NCBI GenBank assembly: GCA_910585915.1
Contig: CAJUGF010000010.1
Coordinates: forward strand, 1 to 38,244
Length of the DNA: 38,244 nt
From: an uncultured Bacilli bacterium
Lineage (GTDB): Bacteria; Bacillota_I; Bacilli_A; RF39; UBA660
Direction: 5' to 3'
Shown: piece after piece, positions 21,826-29,342 of the stretch
Layout of the letters: each line of letters opens with the position of its first letter
Numbering within the stretch: the first letter of the stretch is position 1
Notes under the pieces: model-generated
What the model was told of the DNA's origin: nothing
Seen by the model: the letters and a program-made list of their open reading frames with translations, nothing else
Databases searched by the model: none
Position numbers and translations under genes: made by a program

Positions 21826-22867
21826 AAAATAAATTTAATATATCTTGAAATGTAATATAGATCATTAATACCATTAAGAGAATGAACCCAATATTATTCA
21901 TTGTATTTTCTAATTTAGGATTAATCTTACTTCCTTTAATTTTTTCAATTATCATGAAGAAGATTCTTCCTCCATCAAAAGCTGGGAATGGCAGAATATT
22001 TAAAAAACCTACATTAATGCTTAATAGTGCAATTAAATACATAATTTGGCTCAATCCATATTGAATGCTTTGCCCTACCACTTGATACATGCCAACAGGT
22101 CCTGATAATGCTTTTAAAGACAAATTTCCTGTAAATAATCCTCCAAGTGTAACAATCATACTTTGGATTATTGCCCAGAATTTCTGCCATGCATATTTTA
22201 TATTAGCTATGAAGCTTTGATCTTCTTCTACAGCTATTTTAAAGCCGAAAACTTTTCTTTCTTCATCATTTTCTGTCACAGTTTTTGGTATTACTTGAAT
22301 ATTTTTTTCTTCTCCATTGCGAAGAATTTTAAAATCATAGATACCTTTTTCATTTTTATAATACATGTAGATCTGTGCAACATCCCAAGAAGATACTTTA
22401 TGATTATTAATAGCTAGAATTTGATCTCCTTCTACTAATCCAGATTCTTGAGCTGCAGAGCCTTCTTGAATTTCTCCAAGAATCGGTTTTATTGGCGTAG
22501 ATCCCCAAATAGAAGCAATGAGAAATAAAAAAATAAATGCCATTACAAAATTATTGAATACTCCTGCAGCTAAAATTATTAATCTTTGATACCACCGCTT
22601 ATTGCATAAAAATTTATCAGGATTTATTTTTCCATCATCTTCATAAACTTCTCCAGCCATGGAAACAAAGCCCCCAATAGGAAATGCCCGAATATTATAA
22701 AAAATACCATCTTTTCCTTTGTGTTTATGAATAATTGGACCCATTCCAATTGAAAATTCATAGATGTAAACACCAGATTTTTTTGCAGTTATAAAATGTC
22801 CAAATTCATGAACTAAAATAATAATTCCTAAAATAAATATTAATAGTAATAATGTTATAAACCACAT
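21824..22867 (-). CDS. rseP: RIP metalloprotease RseP/RasP (site-2 protease)
   Basis: Intramembrane zinc protease that cleaves anti-sigma factors and leftover signal peptides. The first span carries HEFGH (H20, E21, H24). A PDZ domain covers about residues 120-185 (AQESGLVEGDQILAINNHKV). The second catalytic motif is NILPFPAFDGGR, with FDG where LDG is usual. Three or more spans are present and the length (347 aa) is normal. The ATG follows GGAGG. It is co-transcribed with cdsA (13-base gap to the cdsA stop), the usual Firmicute arrangement without the intervening dxr. Confidence 0.96.
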   Translation of the reverse strand: MWFITLLLLIFILGIIILVHEFGHFITAKKSGVYIYEFSIGMGPIIHKHKGKDGIFYNIRAFPIGGFVSMAGEVYEDDGKINPDKFLCNKRWYQRLIILAAGVFNNFVMAFIFLFLIASIWGSTPIKPILGEIQEGSAAQESGLVEGDQILAINNHKVSSWDVAQIYMYYKNEKGIYDFKILRNGEEKNIQVIPKTVTENDEERKVFGFKIAVEEDQSFIANIKYAWQKFWAIIQSMIVTLGGLFTGNLSLKALSGPVGMYQVVGQSIQYGLSQIMYLIALLSINVGFLNILPFPAFDGGRIFFMIIEKIKGSKINPKLENTMNNIGFILLMVLMIYITFQDILNLF

Positions 22868-22880
22868 AAGTTATTCCTCC

Positions 22881-23669
22881 TTATAAATATGGTATTAATA
22901 TTGAATATGTAATTACTACCATGATTAAACTATCAAATCGATCCAGAATACCACCATGTCCTGGGATTAAGTTTGAAAAGTCTTTTATCGCATTTTCTCT
23001 TTTTATTTTACTAAAAAATAAATCTCCTAATTGACTCATTATTGATAAAAATAAAGTCATAATTATTAAATTAAAAATTACTGTTTTTTCAACTAGATAA
23101 TAATAATACACACTACCAATTATTATAGCAAAAATTGTTCCTAAAATACTTCCTTCCCATGTTTTTTTAGGACTTACTTTTGGTGCTAAAGGGTGTCGTC
23201 CAAAAACACAGCCAAAGCAATAAGCAAAAGTATCTGTTATAATGGGTATTAATAGTATATATAGAAATAACCAAAGACTTTTTAAGCGAATAAGGATAGT
23301 ATTATGAAACGCTAATCCTAAGAATAGTGTCATGCCTAAAAAATATATGGCATCTTGTACAGTATACTTTGAAGATAAAAAAATTGTTGGAATTAGATAC
23401 CACAGTATTAATGTGCATATGATTGCCATGTTAATACCATTTTTATCAAAGTCAAAAGGATTTATATAGATCATTAATAGCAATCCTATATAAAACATAA
23501 AGGTTAATAATGCTGGATAATTAGTATTTTTCTTTTTTATATCAATTAATTCTTTTAATCCCAATATTCCTAAGAATCCTATAGTGATTGCAAAAGTCTT
23601 ATCTCCAGCTATAATGATAGGGATACCTAATATGATTAAAACTAAGGCACTTAAAAGTCGCTGCTTCAA
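22881..23669 (-). CDS. cdsA: Phosphatidate cytidylyltransferase
   Basis: Makes CDP-diacylglycerol from phosphatidate and CTP for phospholipid synthesis. It is a polytopic membrane protein with the CdsA signature near the C-terminus (SKIKRENAIKDFSN, then PGHGGILDRFD) and the upstream SPKKTWEGS motif. The frame is open to an ATG at 23684, which has only a weak ribosome site. The TTG at 23669 follows GGAAGTG at 6 bases and gives the KQRLLSAL start usual for this family, so it is preferred. It is the first gene of the cdsA-rseP operon and has its own promoter. Confidence 0.95.
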   Translation of the reverse strand: MKQRLLSALVLIILGIPIIIAGDKTFAITIGFLGILGLKELIDIKKKNTNYPALLTFMFYIGLLLMIYINPFDFDKNGINMAIICTLILWYLIPTIFLSSKYTVQDAIYFLGMTLFLGLAFHNTILIRLKSLWLFLYILLIPIITDTFAYCFGCVFGRHPLAPKVSPKKTWEGSILGTIFAIIIGSVYYYYLVEKTVIFNLIIMTLFLSIMSQLGDLFFSKIKRENAIKDFSNLIPGHGGILDRFDSLIMVVITYSILIPYL

Positions 23670-23698
23670 ATATTTCACTTCCATTCATTCTCTAGTTA

Positions 23699-23728
23699 AG
23701 TATACTATCATAATTAAATTATAGTCAA
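23699..23728 (-). promoter_or_regulatory. cdsA-rseP promoter
   Basis: TTGACT (23723-23728), an 18-base spacer and TATACT (23699-23704) on the minus strand. Confidence 0.75.
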
Positions 23729-23732
23729 ACAA

Positions 23733-23764
23733 AATACAAATGAGTTAACATTTATTAACTCATT
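23733..23764 (-). terminator. alaS terminator
   Basis: AATGAGTTAA pairs with TTAACTCATT around a 6-base loop, followed on the minus strand by TTGTATTTTG. Confidence 0.7.
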
Positions 23765-23793
23765 TTTGGCTTTTCAGAATTTATTTTTTTATT

Positions 23794-25539
23794 TTATTCT
23801 AATACAGCTTTTATTCTTCTTACTCCAGCACTTGAAGCTTCTTCTTTTTTTATTTTAAAGTGTCCTAATTCACTGGTATTTTTTACATGAGGTCCACCAC
23901 AAATTTCTTTGGATATATTCCCAATTGAATAAACATTTACAATATCAGGATATTTTTCAATAAACATTGCTTCTGCTCCTTTTTCTAATGCTTCTTGTTT
24001 ATTCATACTTTCTTTTGTTACTTCTAGTGAATCTTTAATCCATTGGTTAACTAAGTCTTCGGTTTTCTGTTTTTCTTCATCTGTTAATTTATGATCACAG
24101 TTAAAATCAAAACGCATTCTTTCTTCTGTGATGTTACTTCCTCTTTGATGGGTATCATGTCCTATGACTTCTTTTAAAGCTGCATTTAGTAAATGAGTCG
24201 CAGTATGATATTTTGTTTCTATTTCACTGTTGCCTGCTAATCCACCTTTAAATTTTCCTACAGATGCTGTTCTTGATTTTTCTTGATGTTCTTTCATTTT
24301 CTCTTGAAAACCTTTTTCATCTACTTGTAGTTTTCTTTCTGTAGCTAATTCGATAGTTAACTCGATTGGAAAACCGTAGGTATCATATAAATGAAATGCT
24401 GTAGTACCATCAATATTTTCATTTCTTTGAGCAATTTTTTCAAATTCTTTTAGTCCTTTTTCTAAAGTACGTCCAAACTTTATTTTTTCCTCTTTTAAAA
24501 CAGTTAAAGCTATATTTTTATTTTCTTTGATTTCAGTATAGTAATCTTCATATTTCGCAATAATCTGTTTTGCTATTTGCTCTTCCCAGTTGCTATTTAT
24601 GTCAATATTTAATTTTTTGGCATGACGGATAGCTCGACGAATCAATCTTCTTAGAATATATCCTTGGTCAGTATTACTTGGCTTAATGCCAGCAGGGTCA
24701 GAAGATATGAATACAGAGGTTCTAATATGATCTGCAATAATTCTCATACTTTTTTCATTTCCTTGATATGGGAGCTTTGATATTTTTTCAATTACTGCAA
24801 TCACGTCTTTCCAAATACTTGAATTGTAATTGTCGTTTACGCCTTCTATTACTGAAACAATTCGTTCATAACCCATTCCAGTATCAACATTCTTTTTTGG
24901 AAGATTTGTAATATTTCCATTTTCATCACGATTAAATTCCATAAAGACATTATTCCATATTTCTACCCAGCGATCATCTTCTGGATCAAATTCTACTGGT
25001 ACATTTTCGTTTGATCTCCAATAAAATATTTCTGTATCTGATCCACATGGTCCAGTTTCTCCTGCTGCCCAGAAGTTGTCATCCATTCCAAGAAAGGCAA
25101 TTCGTTCTTTTGGTAAGCCAAGTGACTCCCAAATACTTGCACTTTCTGTATCTTTTGGAACTCGATCTGTTCCCGCAAATACTGATACAGCTAACCGTTC
25201 TACTGGTATTTTTAAAACAGAGGTTAAGAATTCAAAACTATAAGTAATACTTTCTTTTTTAAAGTAATCTCCTAAACTCCAATTTCCAAGCATTTCAAAA
25301 AATGTATGATGAGTGGTATCTCCTACTTCTTCTAAGTCTGTTAAGCGAAGACATTTTTGATAGTCACAAAGTCTTTTGCCACTTGGATGTGGTTCTCCCA
25401 TTAAATAAGGTATTAATGGTTGCATACCTGCTGTATTAAATAATACAGATGGATCATTTTCTGGAACGATTGGTGCACTTGGAATTTGTGTATGTCCTTT
25501 CTTTACAAAATAATTAATATATAAATCTTTTACATTCAT
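23794..25539 (-). CDS. alaS: Alanyl-tRNA synthetase lacking the C-Ala domain
   Basis: Class II synthetase that charges tRNA-Ala and clears mischarged Ser/Gly. The catalytic core begins at residue 1 (NTAGMQPLIPY; FFEMLGNWSLGDYF) and is followed by the tRNA-recognition helices. The editing domain has zinc ligands HTATH (about residues 445-449) and CGGPH near the C-terminus. The protein stops at SSAGVRRIKAVLE, exactly where the editing domain normally ends. The coiled coil and C-Ala domain of a typical about 870-aa enzyme are absent; no downstream remnant is visible before the terminator. The ATG follows GGAGAG. It is the second gene of a T-box(Ala) operon, 13 bases after a P-loop kinase gene. 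Confidence 0.96.
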   Translation of the reverse strand: MNVKDLYINYFVKKGHTQIPSAPIVPENDPSVLFNTAGMQPLIPYLMGEPHPSGKRLCDYQKCLRLTDLEEVGDTTHHTFFEMLGNWSLGDYFKKESITYSFEFLTSVLKIPVERLAVSVFAGTDRVPKDTESASIWESLGLPKERIAFLGMDDNFWAAGETGPCGSDTEIFYWRSNENVPVEFDPEDDRWVEIWNNVFMEFNRDENGNITNLPKKNVDTGMGYERIVSVIEGVNDNYNSSIWKDVIAVIEKISKLPYQGNEKSMRIIADHIRTSVFISSDPAGIKPSNTDQGYILRRLIRRAIRHAKKLNIDINSNWEEQIAKQIIAKYEDYYTEIKENKNIALTVLKEEKIKFGRTLEKGLKEFEKIAQRNENIDGTTAFHLYDTYGFPIELTIELATERKLQVDEKGFQEKMKEHQEKSRTASVGKFKGGLAGNSEIETKYHTATHLLNAALKEVIGHDTHQRGSNITEERMRFDFNCDHKLTDEEKQKTEDLVNQWIKDSLEVTKESMNKQEALEKGAEAMFIEKYPDIVNVYSIGNISKEICGGPHVKNTSELGHFKIKKEEASSAGVRRIKAVLE

Positions 25540-25552
25540 TTTTCTCTCTCCT

Positions 25553-26083
25553 TTAATCTATTTCTTTTAATAATCCCATTAATTTTTGTTCTAATAATTC
25601 TTTTTCTTCATTTACAATAACAAAGTCAAATTCATGATAATTATCTAAGGCGTGTTCCGTTTCATGATTTGCTTCCTCTTTGCTTAAATCATAATTTCCA
25701 TGTTCATTTATGATAAAGATAGAAATGATATTGGGGTTTATTTTTTTCATCTCTTCAATTTCATTTGGATAACGGATATCAGATATAATACAGTTATCAT
25801 AGAATTTTTCATAAATTTTTAAATCTTCTTTCATCCGTCGAATGAGAAATTCTGGCTCTTCTAAATTTTTACGAATATACACTCCCATATCTTGTAAAAA
25901 TTTTCGTGGTTTGGTTGCACTATTTCCATCCCAATCGGTCATTTCTTTTGCAAATAATTTAATATATTTGCTATATTCTGTAATTACTGTTTTTTGTTTT
26001 TTCTTATCGTAATAATTTTTTATTACTTTTGCAACTTCTCCTTTGCCACTTCGAGCTTTTCCTGCGAGAAGAAATACTCTCAT
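25553..26083 (-). CDS. P-loop kinase, deoxynucleoside monophosphate kinase-like
   Basis: A 176-aa cytoplasmic P-loop protein. The N-terminal Walker A is AGKARSGKGEVA. A conserved-looking TKPRKFLQDMG segment and CIISDIRYPNEIEEM resemble the acceptor and lid regions of the phage-type deoxynucleotide monophosphate kinase family (also close to dephospho-CoA kinase in fold). The acceptor nucleotide cannot be told from sequence. The ATG follows AAAGGA. It is the first gene after the Ala T-box leader and is co-transcribed with alaS, so its expression should follow tRNA-Ala charging, an unexpected link. Confidence 0.75.
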   Translation of the reverse strand: MRVFLLAGKARSGKGEVAKVIKNYYDKKKQKTVITEYSKYIKLFAKEMTDWDGNSATKPRKFLQDMGVYIRKNLEEPEFLIRRMKEDLKIYEKFYDNCIISDIRYPNEIEEMKKINPNIISIFIINEHGNYDLSKEEANHETEHALDNYHEFDFVIVNEEKELLEQKLMGLLKEID

Positions 26084-26311
26084 ATAATCATTCCTTTCTT
26101 ATTAAATAAAAAATACCCCAGAACTTTTAAGGAGCAAATTCTGCGGTACCATCCTTTATATTACTTAATTTATGATAACGGATTGATCCGATGATCTCCA
26201 AAGGCAGCAGTAGAAAGAATCTTTTGTAAGTTCGCACCAGCCACTTACTCTCTAAAAAAAGAATTTCTTTTACTTTCCTTCATCCTCGATCAATAAAAAT
26301 TCTTTGTCTTC
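26084..26311 (-). promoter_or_regulatory. T-box riboswitch leader, Ala specifier (GCT/GCC)
   Basis: The core AAGGATGGTACCGCAG lies near 26140-26156, followed by a competing hairpin ending GGTATTTTTTATTT. Stem I has the AGTAAGTGGCTGGTGCGAA apical motif. Its 3' side reads CTTTCTACTGCTGCCTTTGG, where both GCT and GCC are Ala codons at the specifier position, agreeing with alaS downstream. The first about 40 bases of the leader are also the last codons of the AI-2E-type permease gene. Confidence 0.92.
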
Positions 26312-27439
26312 AAATAGATTATACTTTTCTACGAAGAATTTGTAAACAACTTTTGCAAGGGCAATGCATGGAGTTGCTAAAATCATTCCTATAATACCAA
26401 AGAAATGTTCAAAAATCAACAGTCCTAAAATAATAGTGATTGGATGTAGTTTTGTGGTTTTACTCATTATGACTGGTTGAAGAATAAAGTTTTCTAATAA
26501 TTGAACAATAATAACAATAATTAAAGTCATGAGCCCAATGAAACTATTTTGGCTGAATCCAATTAAGACAGCAGCTGCCCCTCCAATATATGGTCCTACG
26601 TATGGAATTAAATCCGTAAGTCCACAGAAGAAACCAAATAATAATGGAGCTTGTAACCCAACAATAGCAAAGCCTATCGCATCTCCTATAAAAACCATGA
26701 TAGCTACTAGTAATGTACCATTTACACTCTTTCTTACTTCAGTACTAATATTTGTAATTAATAGTGATAATTCAAAACGATTTTTCTTTGGAAAAAGATT
26801 CAATAAATGATGGTTGATTGCTTCAAAATCAAATAACATATAAAGCCCTATGATTAATCCAAATCCAATGGTTAAAAGACTTGAGAAGAAGCTTCCTACA
26901 AAGTTTAAAATAGAAGTTGGTAAATTAGTTGTAAAATTTGTTAAGAAGGTATTCATGCTTTCCATAATGTTTAATTTTACATTATTTAAATCAAAGCCCT
27001 TGTTTGTAGATAAACCATCTAAGAATACATTAATATTGGTTTCTATATCACTAAATATTTCTGGAAGGGTTTTTAATAATTCATTTAACTGATTATAAAT
27101 CGTAGGAATTAAGATGCGAATGAATATTATTAAGAACACAATAAAGATGGTGTAAATCATTAAAGATCCTATCATCCTTGGTATTCCTTTGGCTTCTAAT
27201 TTCTTTACTAAAGGGTTAAATATCCATGCAACAATAAAACCAATGAATAAGGGAGATAAAACTTTTAGTATTTGAAATAAAAAATTTATTACGCCCCATT
27301 CTCTTAAAATAATGGTTACAATCAAAACAATGGCTATAATCATTGCAATGTAAAATAAGTGAAGTATTTTCTTTGATAATGTTACAACTTCATTTACTTC
27401 ATTTAAGTCTAGTTTTTCTTTTGATCTTTTAAAATTCAC
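26270..27439 (-). CDS. AI-2E (YtvI/PerM-like) family membrane permease
   Basis: Polytopic membrane protein of the AI-2E family; individual members export small molecules or ions, and the substrate here is unknown. About eight spans are visible: two near residues 30-100, then a soluble stretch with ETNINVFLDGL, then a dense C-terminal set with the conserved GLTDLIPYVGPYIGG block and ILATPCIALAK. The frame opens at a GTG at 27448, but AAGGTGA there serves as the ribosome site for the GTG at 27439, giving 389 residues. Its last codons overlap the promoter and stem I of the Ala T-box leader. Confidence 0.92.
   Translation of the reverse strand: MNFKRSKEKLDLNEVNEVVTLSKKILHLFYIAMIIAIVLIVTIILREWGVINFLFQILKVLSPLFIGFIVAWIFNPLVKKLEAKGIPRMIGSLMIYTIFIVFLIIFIRILIPTIYNQLNELLKTLPEIFSDIETNINVFLDGLSTNKGFDLNNVKLNIMESMNTFLTNFTTNLPTSILNFVGSFFSSLLTIGFGLIIGLYMLFDFEAINHHLLNLFPKKNRFELSLLITNISTEVRKSVNGTLLVAIMVFIGDAIGFAIVGLQAPLLFGFFCGLTDLIPYVGPYIGGAAAVLIGFSQNSFIGLMTLIIVIIVQLLENFILQPVIMSKTTKLHPITIILGLLIFEHFFGIIGMILATPCIALAKVVYKFFVEKYNLFEDKEFLLIEDEGK
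26318..26346 (-). promoter_or_regulatory. Promoter of the Ala T-box operon, inside the upstream coding region
   Basis: TTTACA (26341-26346), a 17-base spacer and TATAAT (26318-26323) on the minus strand, within the 3' end of the AI-2E gene. Confidence 0.75.
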
Positions 27440-27461
27440 TTTTATCACCTTCGATATTAGT

Positions 27462-27470
27462 ATTATATCA
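27462..27470 (-). promoter_or_regulatory. Extended -10 promoter of the AI-2E gene
   Basis: TGATATAAT: a perfect TATAAT with the TGN extension. No good -35. It lies just after the terminator of the preceding gene. Confidence 0.55.
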
Positions 27471-27476
27471 TATATT

Positions 27477-27502
27477 AAAAAAAGAATGCTTTATTACATT
27501 CT
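27477..27502 (-). terminator. Terminator overlapping a stop codon
   Basis: AGAATG (27502-27497) pairs with CATTCT (27488-27483) and is followed by TTTTTT. The TAA stop of the Pro/Glu-rich gene is in the loop. Confidence 0.75.
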
Positions 27503-28459
27503 ATTTTCATTATTATTTCCATAATTTGGAATATCTTGTTCTAAACTTCCAAATGTTATGTTAGGAATTGCTTCTTGTTTTGTTGTTTCAGTACTCGTAT
27601 TTAATTTTGGTAAATCGATTGTTTTTGGTAGTTCCATTGCTGGTTTTGGTGGAACTTTTTCCATTACTGGCTGCGTCTCTTCTACCACTTCATTATTGAT
27701 TGGTGGCATTTCTGGAGTATCTTCTTTCTTACTTACAAATACTGAACTAAATGGTGCAGGTCTACTAATTTTTGGTTTTTCTTCTATCACTGGCTGTGGA
27801 TTTTCTTCAGCTTTGATTTCAGTTACTGGTTCTTTTTGAACTGGTGTGTTAAAAACAATCGGATTTGGATTTGTCATTGTTTGAATTTCTGGTTCTATCA
27901 TTGGAGCTATGATAGGCTCCATCATTGGTTCTTCTTGATAGTCATCAAAGTTTGTTATTGAAATTGGACTTGCTGATTCTGATGGTTCAATTACAGGTTT
28001 TAATGGCCTTGTATATTCTAATTCATCTGTATCAACACCAATGCTTTCTAATTCCTTAGAAATCGAAGCTGCTAAAGCATCAAAATCAAAATCCGTTTTG
28101 GGAGGAAGTGGTTCAGATACTTCATTTTCGATTGGCTTTTCAACTATTGGAGGAGCAATTGGTTCATTCACTGCTTCTACATTTGGTGTCGCTGTAAATG
28201 GAACAATCGGTTCGACAGTATTTTCTATCGTTGGTTGAATCTCTAGTTGTTTGCTTTCTGATTTTTCTTCAAAAGCCACCTTTTCTTTCTCATCATTTTT
28301 ATTTGTACTTAAAACTTTTGTCTCTGCTAGTTTACGTTCTTTTTGATCTTTTTTGCCAAAAAATAAAATAATTAAAAACGCTAGCACTAAAATGGATATT
28401 GATGTAAACAATATAATGCCAAAATTATCATTACTATATAACTTTGTTAAAAAATCCAT
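27494..28459 (-). CDS. Bitopic membrane protein with long Pro/Glu-rich tail, unknown
   Basis: A 321-aa protein with one N-terminal span (ILFTSISILVLAFLIILFF) followed by a basic stretch (GKKDQKERK), so the tail should be cytoplasmic. The tail of about 280 residues is low complexity, with repeats of PxxE, EPI and VEK, plus two islands that look ordered: FDFDALAASISKELESIGV and a TFGSLEQDIPNYG end. ZipA- or EzrA-like cell-division adaptors have a similar topology, but no sequence match is claimed. The ATG at 28459 follows GGTGGTGAG. It is monocistronic with its own promoter and terminator. Confidence 0.75.
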   Translation of the reverse strand: MDFLTKLYSNDNFGIILFTSISILVLAFLIILFFGKKDQKERKLAETKVLSTNKNDEKEKVAFEEKSESKQLEIQPTIENTVEPIVPFTATPNVEAVNEPIAPPIVEKPIENEVSEPLPPKTDFDFDALAASISKELESIGVDTDELEYTRPLKPVIEPSESASPISITNFDDYQEEPMMEPIIAPMIEPEIQTMTNPNPIVFNTPVQKEPVTEIKAEENPQPVIEEKPKISRPAPFSSVFVSKKEDTPEMPPINNEVVEETQPVMEKVPPKPAMELPKTIDLPKLNTSTETTKQEAIPNITFGSLEQDIPNYGNNNENRM

Positions 28460-28487
28460 TTTACTCACCACCTTTTATTCTATTGAT

Positions 28488-28517
28488 AGGATATCATAAA
28501 GTTCTTTTAAAAGTCAA
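28488..28517 (-). promoter_or_regulatory. Promoter of the Pro/Glu-rich protein gene
   Basis: TTGACT (28512-28517), an 18-base spacer and TATCCT (28488-28493) with a TGA extension on the minus strand. Confidence 0.65.
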
Positions 28518-28585
28518 TACTGACCCTCTTAAAAAAAATTTTTTTATTCTTTCATTTCATTCTATGTTCTTTTTGGTTTTTTTAG

Positions 28586-28618
28586 AAGAAAAAGCGAGAA
28601 ATTTTTACATATTTCTCG
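28586..28618 (-). terminator. yneF terminator
   Basis: CGAGAAAT pairs with ATTTCTCG around an 8-base loop, followed by CTTTTTCTTCT. The yneF stop lies inside the hairpin. Confidence 0.85.
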
Positions 28619-28814
28619 TCATTTGGTTCATTACTTGTTGTACTTGCTTTTTGCTAGGCTTTCTTCCCATACTACTCATCATCGCTTCAATCATTTTTTC
28701 ATTGATTGGTGGATTTTTTTGCATGTATTTTTTCATGGCCTTCCGCGATACAAAAAAACCAATTACTGCACCAATTAATAGCCCTAATAAAATTAAAAGA
28801 ATATCATGTAACAT
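28605..28814 (-). CDS. yneF: UPF0154 family membrane protein YneF
   Basis: A 69-aa protein with one N-terminal span (LLILLGLLIGAVIGFFVS) and a conserved cytoplasmic part matching the UPF0154 pattern: KNPPINEKMIEAMM then MGRKPSKKQVQQ. The molecular role is unknown in the family. The ATG follows AGGAGG. It is the last gene after the transketolase-like and SirA-like genes, the same order as tkt-sirA(yneE)-yneF in B. subtilis. Confidence 0.93.
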   Translation of the reverse strand: MLHDILLILLGLLIGAVIGFFVSRKAMKKYMQKNPPINEKMIEAMMSSMGRKPSKKQVQQVMNQMTRNM

Positions 28815-28869
28815 TTTAAGTCCTCCTCTAATGCCCTTATTTTACTAAAAAATCCTTTTAAAGACAAGA

Positions 28870-29286
28870 TTATATCTTGATTTTATCAAGCCAAAAGTAG
28901 TCTTTGTTTTCAAAATCACAAAAGAATAAATTTGGTTCCTGTTCTAAATCTTTTAAAAAGGTTGGTCTTGGTATGGAGCTTTCTAATCCAAGATATGTTT
29001 TACAAACTGTTAATTTGGTATTTTCATGACGATAAATATCATGAATTTGATGAACATTGCTATATTTTGTATAAAAATAATTTTCTTTATACTTTTTAAA
29101 AAGATCAATATCTATTTGTTTAGGGTTTAACGGTTCTATTATCCGTTCAAATAAATCAAGTCCTAGATGTATTTCACTTTTATCTACATAGTATATTTGT
29201 TCTAGGGTGTGATATAAGTGATATGGGTTTCTCTTTGTTAAGGTTGCATATTCTTTTTTTATTTTAAAAATATAGAAATGTCTCAT
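28870..29286 (-). CDS. sirA: SirA-like inhibitor of replication initiation (probable)
   Basis: A 138-aa protein starting MRHFYIFKIKKEYA and ending NLFFCDFENKDYFWLDKIKI. Both ends resemble SirA (YneE) of B. subtilis, which binds DnaA domain I and blocks re-initiation when cells enter sporulation. The middle is diverged. The position directly before yneF and after tkt is the same as in B. subtilis, which strengthens the call. The ATG at 29286 follows GGGTGA; the longer frame to 29313 lacks a ribosome site. It is probably co-transcribed with the transketolase-like gene (56-base gap, no promoter recognised). Confidence 0.75.
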   Translation of the reverse strand: MRHFYIFKIKKEYATLTKRNPYHLYHTLEQIYYVDKSEIHLGLDLFERIIEPLNPKQIDIDLFKKYKENYFYTKYSNVHQIHDIYRHENTKLTVCKTYLGLESSIPRPTFLKDLEQEPNLFFCDFENKDYFWLDKIKI

Positions 29287-29342
29287 AAATTTCACCCATT
29301 CGTATCTTAACAAATCATTAGTGAAAAAAATGTCGAAAAAAG

